From assembly GCA_964597075.1 (NCBI GenBank), contig CAZQXC010000045.1:1-17838 (forward strand): DNA of 17,838 nucleotides. The letters run 5' to 3'. Below, in pieces: positions 8,104 to 15,454 of the stretch. Under the pieces are notes generated by a model that was not told the DNA's origin, did no database searches, and saw only the letters and a list, made by a program, of their open reading frames with translations. The DNA is from UBA2336 sp964597075. GTDB lineage: Bacteria; Bacteroidota; Bacteroidia; Cytophagales; Cyclobacteriaceae. Every line of letters starts with the position of its first letter. Position 1 is the first letter of the stretch. Made by a program: the position numbers and the translations under genes.

Positions 8104-9909
8104 CTACCTGAACTCATATCCAAAACCCATGAGTTGGGTAAGCAATGTGTTAGGTGCATCCGTTGCCGTGGCACGGCCTTCCAGTTTAGGTGAAATTGGA
8201 GAATGTTTCGCCAGGTACTCTTCAATTATTTTATGCAGCGTAGCTCCTAGTTTTTTCGGTTGAGCGACATTTTCCACCCGGCAAATGGTGGTGTCCGGAT
8301 CACCCTCACGCTCGCAGGCAACAAATGAGTAACTTTTGTTCATATCCAAAGCTTTGCCTTTTACTTTAATCCAATTAACTCGCTTGCCTTGTTCATTACC
8401 AATCGTGAAGTTCACCTCCATTCCTTTAAACCGAACTACCCATCCACCAAATCGTTTGGCCGGATCTTTGGCGAAGGCATTGTGCAATTCCTTCTCCATC
8501 CAGTCCCACAATTGTTTACCGGTTATAGTACCCAGTTTAGCTTCGCTATCTACTGGCAGCATACTCCATAAATAATCTTCTGTAATGTCGGCCACTCCCG
8601 TTTTTGGATCGGGTACCAATGGGGGGCAAAACCGAAAACCATTACTCAATGCAATATCGGGTTTAAACTTCCACATAATGGCATCGGTAATAAAATTATC
8701 CATAGGCGTTTCAATTACGTAGTAGCGCACTAATGGAGTTTTTGTTTTCCCGATAACGCGATCTAAACGGTCGCGATAAGGTTCACGCGCCTGTCCAACC
8801 AATGCTTTCATTTCTTCATCTTCTTTGTACCGATCAGGATCAACATCCAGCAATTGATAAGCGTGGTCTTTAATCGCTCCATCTTCAATGGCGATATCCA
8901 GGCGGGCTATAAATGAACCGAATGCACCCGGTTCAGTAACCTGAGCATATTTTCCACTTATTGGCTCGCGTACGCGCTCATGCGTATCCGCTCCGAGTAT
9001 ATAGTCAACACCTTTAATATGGGGCATATCCGACAACCCGATTTGTTGCGCCAGGCCCATGTGTGTTAGCAGTATTACAAACTGACAGCCTTCGTACTCC
9101 CGTAAAATCTTAATGTACTTCGCTGCATTTTCCTGGGGATGGGTGAATAAAATGCCTTCACTATAGGCGGGAGATTGACGCTTGGGCGTAAGTGGATCAT
9201 TGTAACCGATAAAACCAATCTTAATCCCTCCGATGTGTTTAACATAGTAAGGTGGAAATATTAAATCACCGTTAAAAACATCCTTCGTATCGTGAACCAT
9301 GTTGGCACACACCTTCGGGCAGGTATAGGCAAACATGTCTTTCATCATCATTTCCTTGCCGTAAACCACTTCCCAATTTCCGGGAAGCATTAAATCATAG
9401 CCGATATTATTCATTAACGGAACAATGGCCTGACCCTCGGTAAGGGCAGCAACACCGCCTCCTTGGAAACAATCACCACCATCAATTAAAAAAGTATTAG
9501 CCGGATTTTCCTTACGCAGTGAATTTACCATCGATTTCAGCGTGGCATATCCGCCCCGCTTCTTATAAACTGGTTTCCCATGCTCGATAAAAAATTCATC
9601 GTGCGTAAGCAACTGGGCATGAATATCGGCAGTGTGTAAAAGCGTGATTACAGAGGCTTTACCATCCTTAATCGACTTATTACTAAAGATTTCGTTGTGC
9701 TTTGCTTTACCCTCACCATCATTCATGGCCGATGCCGCCAAGGGAGAAATTAACCCTCCACCAACACCTAAGGCTAAACCCAGACCACTTGCTTTCTTAA
9801 GGAATTCGCGTCTGCTGGCATCAGAAATTTGTATGTGCAGTTTCTTTTCTTTTTCAGAAACAGTTTCGGCCTGACAAGAATAACATGTACAATCACTCCA
9901 ATGATCCAT
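8104..9909 (-). CDS. soxB: SoxB-like thiosulfohydrolase (Tat-exported metallophosphatase fold)
   Basis: A 601-residue protein of the SoxB/5'-nucleotidase family. A twin-arginine motif (SRREFLKKASG, residues 32-42) with a hydrophobic stretch and ASA cleavage region sends it folded to the periplasm. Probable dimetal ligands are D95 and H97 in HTADIHAQ, D146 in DGGDCFQG, N178 in GNWE, H283 in LLTHMG, and H310 in GADTHE. The GNWE motif carries Trp where 5'-nucleotidases have GNHE with the catalytic His. I recall Trp at this place as a SoxB feature. SoxB hydrolyses the terminal sulfonate from a carrier-bound thiosulfonate, releasing sulfate. In known Sox systems the carrier is SoxYZ, which is absent here; a DsrE protein and a rhodanese precede it instead. 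The ATG at 9909 is preferred to a TTG two codons upstream. A CTCYSC cluster (residues 7-12) lies before the Tat motif and is unusual. Confidence 0.85.
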   Translation of the reverse strand: MDHWSDCTCYSCQAETVSEKEKKLHIQISDASRREFLKKASGLGLALGVGGGLISPLAASAMNDGEGKAKHNEIFSNKSIKDGKASVITLLHTADIHAQLLTHDEFFIEHGKPVYKKRGGYATLKSMVNSLRKENPANTFLIDGGDCFQGGGVAALTEGQAIVPLMNNIGYDLMLPGNWEVVYGKEMMMKDMFAYTCPKVCANMVHDTKDVFNGDLIFPPYYVKHIGGIKIGFIGYNDPLTPKRQSPAYSEGILFTHPQENAAKYIKILREYEGCQFVILLTHMGLAQQIGLSDMPHIKGVDYILGADTHERVREPISGKYAQVTEPGAFGSFIARLDIAIEDGAIKDHAYQLLDVDPDRYKEDEEMKALVGQAREPYRDRLDRVIGKTKTPLVRYYVIETPMDNFITDAIMWKFKPDIALSNGFRFCPPLVPDPKTGVADITEDYLWSMLPVDSEAKLGTITGKQLWDWMEKELHNAFAKDPAKRFGGWVVRFKGMEVNFTIGNEQGKRVNWIKVKGKALDMNKSYSFVACEREGDPDTTICRVENVAQPKKLGATLHKIIEEYLAKHSPISPKLEGRATATDAPNTLLTQLMGFGYEFR

Positions 9910-9944
9910 GGTCAATATTTAGGAATTAAAAGATAGAAATAGAA

Positions 9945-10349
9945 TCAGCGTTCAACGGGTTTACGGGCAGCGGTCCACGCGTTAAATCCACCTTGTAAAT
10001 CATAAACTTCGTTAAACCCAAGTTGTATAAGGATCTTTGATGCATTTCCACTGCGTACACCACCGGCACAATAAACAAATACAGGTTTGGTTTTATCCAG
10101 TTGACTCACACGACTTTTAAAATCACTGCTGTAATAGTCAATCATGGTTGCATTTGACAAGTGACCACCCTTGAACTCGTCATGTGTGCGAACATCTAAC
10201 ACAATTTTATCACCGGTTGCCTCCAGTTTCTTTTCAAAATTGTCAGCAGAAAGTTTCTGTGAACCGGTTTGCCCCTGGCAACTTGCAGTTAGTGCAATGA
10301 TGGCAAGTAAAAAGAATATTCTTATAATTTTCATATGTTCTATTTTCAT
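9945..10349 (-). CDS. Rhodanese-like lipoprotein
   Basis: A 134-residue protein with an N-terminal hydrophobic signal ending LTASCQGQ, which fits a relaxed Bacteroidota lipobox with lipidated Cys24. It would then be anchored in the membrane facing the periplasm. A single rhodanese domain follows (about 35-128): LDVRTHDEFKGGHL, then active loop CAGGVRSG with Cys94, then DLQGGFNAW. The Cys carries a persulfide in sulfur transfer. The ATG at 10349 overlaps the DsrE-like stop as TAATG, indicating coupling. A second ATG at 10334 gives a shorter, equally good signal and cannot be excluded. SoxB starts 35 nt downstream. Position and export suggest this protein hands sulfane sulfur to or from the SoxB reaction, which is inference. 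Confidence 0.88.
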   Translation of the reverse strand: MKIEHMKIIRIFFLLAIIALTASCQGQTGSQKLSADNFEKKLEATGDKIVLDVRTHDEFKGGHLSNATMIDYYSSDFKSRVSQLDKTKPVFVYCAGGVRSGNASKILIQLGFNEVYDLQGGFNAWTAARKPVER

Positions 10350-10756
10350 TAAAATCCAAGTTTTACATACATCCAATTGTCCTGTTGTTTCTTAACAATA
10401 TCCACCAACGCATAGGGTACTGTTTTTGCATACGGCACTAAATCGCTTTTTTTTAAGTTTCTTTGCTTCATGGTAAACTCACATCCTATAAAGGATACAT
10501 TACTCAACTTCATCTTATCCAGCCGGTTGATATAGGTTGATTTTGTGTTCAGCATAAAGTCCATACCCGGACCATGACATATCACAGCAATTTCAGCGTC
10601 AGGGATTTCCTTTTTCATATTACTGATTTGATTGACAATAGAGCGATGCACCAATGTATCGCTGGATTGCAGGTGCATAACCACGCGTGGTGATTGCTGA
10701 GCAAAAACAGCTAGAATCGGGCTTAGAACGAATAAAATTAATACTAAACGCTTCAT
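10349..10756 (-). CDS. Periplasmic DsrE-like sulfur-carrier protein
   Basis: A 135-residue protein. The ATG at 10756 opens a signal peptide (MKRLVLILFVLSPILAVFAQ), and a TTG further upstream adds only non-family residues. The mature part has the DsrE/DsrF-like fold pattern: RVVMHLQSSDT, then EIAVICHGPGMDFML with Cys60, then VSFIGCEFTMKQRNL with Cys92, and VPYALVDIVKKQQDNWMYVKLGF at the end. The two conserved Cys are candidates for persulfide carriage. Cytoplasmic DsrE-type proteins relay sulfur in reverse dissimilatory sulfite reductase systems, whereas here the protein is exported. It is the first gene of the operon with the rhodanese and SoxB, and a perfect Crp-like palindrome lies 51 nt upstream of its start. 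Confidence 0.82.
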   Translation of the reverse strand: MKRLVLILFVLSPILAVFAQQSPRVVMHLQSSDTLVHRSIVNQISNMKKEIPDAEIAVICHGPGMDFMLNTKSTYINRLDKMKLSNVSFIGCEFTMKQRNLKKSDLVPYAKTVPYALVDIVKKQQDNWMYVKLGF

Positions 10757-10788
10757 AGTTCGACTTTTATAGAAGGAGTAAAATTCAT

Positions 10789-10823
10789 CAAATTTTAGTT
10801 GTGACAATGTAACGAAAGTTACA
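10789..10823 (-). promoter_or_regulatory. Promoter region of the DsrE-SoxB operon: perfect Crp/Fnr-like palindrome
   Basis: TGTAAC-N4-GTTACA (10808-10823) is a perfect inverted repeat and the most symmetric of the four related sites in the window. The nearest -7 candidate, TAAAATTTG (10789-10797), has one extra base compared with TAnnTTTG. Measured to TTTG, the operator is 10 nt closer than in the other three promoters, about one helical turn. The operator is clear; the promoter call is less sure. Confidence 0.6.
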
Positions 10824-10902
10824 CTTGGTTTTACATTGATCCATGTGAATGGTCAATTCCTCTAATACACTAAATCCGTGAATTTTTAAAAAAGGCCTCA
10901 AG

Positions 10903-12330
10903 TTAAAAATAGTAATCCAGCACAAAACTCACGTGGTGCATGTCTACTTTATTATGGAAGTAGGAAGGTGTATTCTCAAGATTGCTAACCATGTTTCCTT
11001 TGTACAAGTAGAGAAAATCGGCCTGCAGGCCTTGCAAAAAGCCACTGAACTTATACCGCATGCGCAAATTCATTTGATAAAATGATGGCATGGTATATTT
11101 GTTTAAACGGGCATCGTCAACAGAAGGAAGTACAAACAATCCGGCAGAGGTTTGCAGGGACAGGTGTTTTTGCTTGTCGAGTTTGCGGTTATTCTGAATC
11201 AATATCGCATGAACATCACCCATTCCTTCTATGCGTTCACGTTGCATAAATGTATAAAAAGATTCAACACCCCACTCGCGCGGAAACAGAAAACGACCGT
11301 GTGAGGTTATTCGTGTGTAGTTAATATTCCATTCCTCATTGCTCGTATTATTCAAAACGCTGGCGCGCAAACTAACGCCATGCGATTGTTCATTCTCACC
11401 GATGTATTGCTTTTCAACAGACAAGGTATCCGCATATAAGGATTTCTGCCAGACGTATTGAATTCCGGCCATCCAGGTTACAGTTGGATTCTTTTTCCTG
11501 AATTCAATTTTTTGCAAGGCCATGTTGAACAAATTACCAGCATGATAATTCCATAACTGGTAGTTCAATCCCTTTACCGGAAGCAGCTCGGCCTGGCCGA
11601 TAATAACATGTTTGGTGTTTACATGACCAGCATAAGAAGCTTTATTGCCATCAATGGCTCTTCCCATTGGATACACACCTACTGAGCTTCCCATATTGTA
11701 CCATCGTATGGTACCACGTGGTGACGTATTCCAAAGCCAGCCGGCTTTGAACCTGAGCTTTTCCCACTCGTTAATTTCTGCCCATGCTCCTTCCTGCAAA
11801 TTAGGCCGCATACGTCCGTCTTGTAAATTGATCAACGGAGTTTTTAAATGAAATTTACCCACCTGTAGATAGGATTTGTTTTCCTGGGAGATGTAATAAC
11901 GGATATAAAGATCTTCAAGCCGGTCAAGATCTTCATGATTATCAGGATTGGTTATATCAAACAGGCCCGTTTCGTAACGATTGATGAATGGTGGCTCAGG
12001 GGCAAGAATTGAAGATGAAAGGTTGTAAATAATAAACCCCGACATGCCCACTTGAAAATTTTTAATAATCGGTGAGTAATACCCAAGGCCTCCGCCAATT
12101 CCCAAAGCATTGTAGTTTGGGTAATCGCGATGATTGACTGTGCTCATAAAGAAGCTTCGAACATGGCCTTCAAATGTGCCCATTTTGTGTAACACATTAC
12201 GTAAACTGTCATTCTCAACACACTGTTGATTAATAATTGCCCTTCGGGCCGACCAGCTGGGATCCTGGTGTTGTGATTTTCCGATTGTGAAATTCACCAT
12301 GAATAGTAAAAACAAAATCCAACGCATCAT
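10903..12330 (-). CDS. OprD-like outer-membrane porin
   Basis: A 475-residue protein with a signal peptide (MMRWILFLLFMVNFTIGKSQ). The ATG at 12330 or 12327 is preferred to a TTG at 12348, which would overlap the upstream gene. The mature protein opens with FEGHVRSFFMST...YNALGIGGGLGYYS, as in OprD-family porins. It then alternates hydrophobic and polar residues in strands such as YLQVGKFHLKTPLI and LRFKAGWLWN, and ends with an aromatic residue (FVLDYYF), as outer-membrane barrels do. OprD porins pass small solutes with some selectivity. The start is 4 nt after the TsdA-like stop, so this is the last gene of the YeeE-TsdA operon. A role in admitting thiosulfate or tetrathionate follows from that linkage. 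No TonB box or plug domain is visible. Confidence 0.8.
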   Translation of the reverse strand: MMRWILFLLFMVNFTIGKSQHQDPSWSARRAIINQQCVENDSLRNVLHKMGTFEGHVRSFFMSTVNHRDYPNYNALGIGGGLGYYSPIIKNFQVGMSGFIIYNLSSSILAPEPPFINRYETGLFDITNPDNHEDLDRLEDLYIRYYISQENKSYLQVGKFHLKTPLINLQDGRMRPNLQEGAWAEINEWEKLRFKAGWLWNTSPRGTIRWYNMGSSVGVYPMGRAIDGNKASYAGHVNTKHVIIGQAELLPVKGLNYQLWNYHAGNLFNMALQKIEFRKKNPTVTWMAGIQYVWQKSLYADTLSVEKQYIGENEQSHGVSLRASVLNNTSNEEWNINYTRITSHGRFLFPREWGVESFYTFMQRERIEGMGDVHAILIQNNRKLDKQKHLSLQTSAGLFVLPSVDDARLNKYTMPSFYQMNLRMRYKFSGFLQGLQADFLYLYKGNMVSNLENTPSYFHNKVDMHHVSFVLDYYF

Positions 12331-12334
12331 TTCA

Positions 12335-13414
12335 TTAGTTGGATGCAACAGTTTTGTTCAACATTTTTCGCTTTTCCACAATTGGCTTAAAAGGACCGTA
12401 TTTGTGTTGAACCTCGGTAAAACCATCGTGAAACGGGCCAAAGGGGTGGTCAACTGGTTTTTTAGAGATATCGGGCCAGTCATTGGTCAGATCTTTTGAT
12501 GGATGCGGAAGGGAGTTCACATAGGCGGCAACATCCCAGGCTTCCTCATCGGTAAGTTGCGGTTCATAATAGGTAGCGCCTAATGGCATATTTGATTTGA
12601 CATACCCGGCAAAGCGTGAAAGTCGATACAGACCTGCGCCTTCATTATAACTTTTTTCTCCCCACAGGGGTGGATAGGTCCAGGTTGTACCTGCTGCATT
12701 GAGAATTCCTTCACCACTAGCGCCATGGCAGATCACACATTTCTCTTCATAAATCAGTTTACCTTTTTCAGGGCTGGCGGCACGATCCAAAAATGCGAGT
12801 TCTACAAGGCCTGCTCCTTTAGGACTTTCTCCTTTTGGAACCTCGTTGCCCAACCAGTTGATGTATGCAACGATGGCTTTCATTTCTTTTGAATCGTTTA
12901 CCAAAGCATCACCATTGAGACTACGTTCAAAACAATCATTCACGCGTTTCTCAATGGTTTCTTCCGTGCCGGAACGTGCCCTATACTTGGGATAGGTTGA
13001 AGCCACTGCGCTGTAATTATTACCGAGGGGTTTGGTACCGGCATCGAGGTGACAGTTCTGGCAATTCATACCATTGCTCATGGCCATCACTTTACCATTT
13101 GGACCCAGGTATTCGGCTGTCTGGGCTATGAGTTCTCTTCCGTAACGAATGAGATCTCCTTCCTCACCAGCCGGGATGCTCGACACATCAGGTGCACGCC
13201 ATAAATCTGGAATTTCAGCACTGTTAATACTTGTTAATTGAGGTTTGTTCTCATTACCATTTGAAGCCAACCATGTTGTAATCTCAGAAGCAAAGAATAA
13301 TGAACCGGTCATGGCCACGATCAACGTCACCATCACAAAGATCAACGAAACCAAGGTGGCGGTGATCTTAACAAAAGTAGATTCCGATGAATTATTATGA
13401 TCGCTCATGCCCAT
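12335..13414 (-). CDS. tsdA: TsdA-like diheme cytochrome c (thiosulfate dehydrogenase / tetrathionate reductase)
   Basis: A 359-residue protein with one N-terminal membrane segment (about 17-43), then a periplasmic part with two haem c sites: CQNCH (118-122) and CVICH (226-230). The motif NDCFERSLNG follows the first haem. Its Cys161 corresponds to the Cys that ligates haem 1 in Allochromatium TsdA, a hallmark of this family. KSNMPLG (Lys273, Met276) resembles the region giving alternative Lys/Met ligands to haem 2. TsdA catalyses the reversible oxidation of two thiosulfates to tetrathionate, and the physiological direction cannot be read from the sequence. The start may be ATG 13414 or 13408. 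The gene sits 30 nt after a YeeE/YedE half-transporter and 4 nt before the porin. A membrane anchor instead of a cleaved signal may favour electron transfer to membrane carriers. Confidence 0.85.
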   Translation of the reverse strand: MGMSDHNNSSESTFVKITATLVSLIFVMVTLIVAMTGSLFFASEITTWLASNGNENKPQLTSINSAEIPDLWRAPDVSSIPAGEEGDLIRYGRELIAQTAEYLGPNGKVMAMSNGMNCQNCHLDAGTKPLGNNYSAVASTYPKYRARSGTEETIEKRVNDCFERSLNGDALVNDSKEMKAIVAYINWLGNEVPKGESPKGAGLVELAFLDRAASPEKGKLIYEEKCVICHGASGEGILNAAGTTWTYPPLWGEKSYNEGAGLYRLSRFAGYVKSNMPLGATYYEPQLTDEEAWDVAAYVNSLPHPSKDLTNDWPDISKKPVDHPFGPFHDGFTEVQHKYGPFKPIVEKRKMLNKTVASN

Positions 13415-13444
13415 TCCGCTACTTACGCTAGCCTTCTCAACATC

Positions 13445-13957
13445 TTAATGAGGAAGTCTGTCGCGCAATAATCCATACACCCAGGTTCCGACTATGGCAC
13501 TTAACAACGTTACTACCACTACCAGAAATCCGCTGCCAATTTGTGCGAACAACGGACCAGGACATGCTCCGGTTATCGCCCAGCCCAACCCAAACATAGA
13601 GGCGCCAATAATATTTCCCCAATGAAAATCCTTTTTATGAAATACCACTTCCTCACCCTGCATAGTTCTGATATTGAATTTTTTTATCAGCCAAACGGAA
13701 ATCATCCCTACCACTACGGCTGTCCCAATAACGCCATACATATGAAAAGAATGAAGCCTGAACATTTCCTGGATACGATACCAGGAAATTATCTCTGCTT
13801 TTACAAAAACAATACCGAATAGAATGCCCACGACCGCGTACTTAATGTTAGAAACTATAGGCGTTTCACGTGTAAGCTGATCGTTAGGCGCTTCACATTC
13901 TATGGGGTGTTCAAGAACCAGAGGATTGGTTACAAATTCTTCTGTGCTATTCTGCAT
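13445..13957 (-). CDS. YeeE/YedE family half-transporter (DUF6691-type, second half)
   Basis: A 170-residue membrane protein with about four hydrophobic segments (40-58, 72-92, 113-133, 140-162) after a polar N-terminal stretch of some 35 residues. The signature is GWAITGACPGP with Cys132. YeeE/YedE proteins carry thiosulfate (TsuA) or related sulfur species, passing the substrate along conserved Cys residues. In many bacteria the protein is split into two adjacent genes, each about half of TsuA, as here. It begins 19 nt after the stop of the partner half and is followed by the TsdA-like gene after 30 nt. The two halves presumably assemble into one inner-membrane channel. The substrate is inferred from family and neighbours. 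Confidence 0.85.
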   Translation of the reverse strand: MQNSTEEFVTNPLVLEHPIECEAPNDQLTRETPIVSNIKYAVVGILFGIVFVKAEIISWYRIQEMFRLHSFHMYGVIGTAVVVGMISVWLIKKFNIRTMQGEEVVFHKKDFHWGNIIGASMFGLGWAITGACPGPLFAQIGSGFLVVVVTLLSAIVGTWVYGLLRDRLPH

Positions 13958-13976
13958 AATTTTATATTGATAGGAT

Positions 13977-14543
13977 CTATAATAATTTCATCAGCCATGG
14001 GAAAATAAGGTGAACCATGGCAAATCCACCGGCCATAAAGCAACAGGTTGCTACCAACGAGGGCCACTGCAACGTAGACAAGCCCATAATGGAATGACCT
14101 GATGTGCAGCCACCCGCATAACGTGTTCCAAAGCCCACTAAAAATCCACCCAGCACAAAAAATACAAGGCCTTTAAGACTAAATAAATTTCCAAAACTGA
14201 ATATGGAAGCCGGCATCAGTTCATTATCCACCACCACATTCAAGGCTTCGAGATCTTTAACTGTTTGTGCTGATACTTGTATTGGGTCAGGATTACTAAG
14301 GAGCTGTGTAGCTACTAAGCCTCCTAACAATACGCCACCAACAAAAAACAAATTCCACATTTCCCTTCTCCAGTTGTACTTAAAGAAGGAAATATTGGCA
14401 GGCAAGCAGGCCGCACAAATATGGCGCAGTGATGAGGAGATACCGAAGTGTTTGTTACCCAGTAACAACAAGGCGGGCACAGTAAGACCGATAAGGGCTC
14501 CGGCAATATACCAGGGCCATGGTTGACGAATTAATTCTAGCAT
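13977..14543 (-). CDS. YeeE/YedE family half-transporter (first half)
   Basis: A 188-residue inner-membrane protein with about five hydrophobic segments. The signature is RYAGGCTSGHSIMG with Cys146, the hallmark of the YeeE/YedE (TsuA) family, and an additional pair HICAAC (Cys43, Cys46) lies at the end of the first segment region. CC at 167-168 adds more thiols in the last membrane segment. The conserved Cys residues of TsuA relay thiosulfate through the membrane by S-S-H interactions. This is the first gene of the operon with its partner half, the TsdA-like cytochrome and the porin. The promoter region at 14575-14619 carries a Crp-like operator. A thiosulfate or sulfane-sulfur import role is well supported by family and context but not proved. 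Confidence 0.87.
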   Translation of the reverse strand: MLELIRQPWPWYIAGALIGLTVPALLLLGNKHFGISSSLRHICAACLPANISFFKYNWRREMWNLFFVGGVLLGGLVATQLLSNPDPIQVSAQTVKDLEALNVVVDNELMPASIFSFGNLFSLKGLVFFVLGGFLVGFGTRYAGGCTSGHSIMGLSTLQWPSLVATCCFMAGGFAMVHLIFPWLMKLL

Positions 14544-14574
14544 AGGGACAGTATAGTTTCTTCCAAGTTAAACA

Positions 14575-14619
14575 CAAAAATAGCTGAGACCATGCGGGTC
14601 TTCCGTAACTTTTGTAACA
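14575..14619 (-). promoter_or_regulatory. YeeE-TsdA-porin operon promoter: Crp/Fnr-like operator plus -7 box
   Basis: On the minus strand the operator TGTTA-CAAAAG-TTACG (14604-14619) is followed after exactly 21 nt by TATTTTTG (14575-14582), a perfect TAnnTTTG. The ATG at 14543 lies 31 nt beyond. The layout equals that of the thioredoxin and TauE promoters. The half-sites are less symmetric than at the DsrE operator, as is usual for class II activator sites. Confidence 0.68.
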
Positions 14620-14634
14620 GTTCAACTAAAATAC

Positions 14635-15429
14635 TTAGAAAAAAAGTTCTTTACCCAGTATATAAATGCCCATCACCAGCACAAACCAACCAAAGGCAGG
14701 TTTCAACTTTTCATTGGATATAAACCGGGTTAAATAACTGCCTATAAGGATGCCTACCATCGCAAAAGCAGAAAACAGCAGCATGAATTTATAATCAATA
14801 GTCAATTCGCTGCCCAAATCCCCAGTAAAACCAATCAAGGATTTTAGGGCAATAATTAACAATGACGTTCCTACGGCTTGCTTCATCGGTAAACCTGCAA
14901 ATAATACCAAAGCCGGGATAATCAGAAAGCCTCCTCCGGCACCCACCAATCCGGTTATACCGCCCACCACAAGACCTTCAATAAAAATTAATGGAAAATT
15001 ATAGGTTTTTTCTTTTGATTCATCGTTTTGATTTTTCGGTTTCCGAATCATCGAAACAGAGGCCACCAGCATCAGAAGGGCGAATAAAACCATTACGAAA
15101 ACACCTTTGGTGAACTCAAACCCTCCAACCGAAAACAATGAATCAGGGATAATAGGCACCACAAATTTTCGAACGGCATAAACCCCTGCAATAGAGGGCA
15201 GCCCGAAGATTATGGCAGTTTTTAAATCAACATTTCCTTTTCTAAAATGGCTGACCGAGCCCACAGCACTGGTTAGGCCAACTACAAAAAGTGAATAGGA
15301 TGTGGCCAGTACTGGATCTTCCCGAAAAAGATAAACCAGAATAGGAACAGTAAGTATAGAACCACCACCACCAATTAACCCTAACGTAAGGCCCATTACA
15401 ATTGAAGCAGCGTAGCCCAGAATTTCCAT
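14635..15429 (-). CDS. TauE/SafE family sulfite or sulfonate exporter
   Basis: A 264-residue membrane protein with the internal duplication typical of TauE/SafE. The first half starts with GLTLGLIGGGGSILTVPIL (residues 13-31). The second half has the corresponding GGITGLVGAGGGFLIIPAL (about 156-174), followed by LPMKQAVGTSL. A polar loop rich in Lys and Glu (128-144) separates the halves. Family members move sulfite, sulfoacetate or other organosulfur anions out of the cell. In this setting sulfite made by the persulfide dioxygenase would be a likely substrate, which is inference. The gene has its own promoter with a Crp-like operator. A 91-nt gap that carries the next promoter separates it from the YeeE operon. 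Confidence 0.87.
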   Translation of the reverse strand: MEILGYAASIVMGLTLGLIGGGGSILTVPILVYLFREDPVLATSYSLFVVGLTSAVGSVSHFRKGNVDLKTAIIFGLPSIAGVYAVRKFVVPIIPDSLFSVGGFEFTKGVFVMVLFALLMLVASVSMIRKPKNQNDESKEKTYNFPLIFIEGLVVGGITGLVGAGGGFLIIPALVLFAGLPMKQAVGTSLLIIALKSLIGFTGDLGSELTIDYKFMLLFSAFAMVGILIGSYLTRFISNEKLKPAFGWFVLVMGIYILGKELFF

Positions 15430-15454
15430 TTGTCAGTAAACTTTTAAATTTCGG

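Noticed and set aside
8104..9909. Annotation of the SoxB-like gene as an ordinary 5'-nucleotidase or UshA
   Set aside because: GNWE in place of GNHE, the Tat signal, the overall length and the sulfur neighbours favour SoxB. A nucleotidase role is still conceivable but less likely.
9910..9915. TTG starts at 9915 (SoxB), 6405 (thioredoxin), 10807 (DsrE-like) and 12348 (porin)
   Set aside because: Each is followed closely by an ATG that fits the signal peptide, the family N-terminus or the promoter position better.
12335..13414. Reading the diheme cytochrome as SoxA, SoxX or a cytochrome oxidase subunit
   Set aside because: The NDCFERSLNG motif after the first haem and the KSNMP motif after the second fit TsdA, and no SoxA-type cysteine-ligand pattern is visible.
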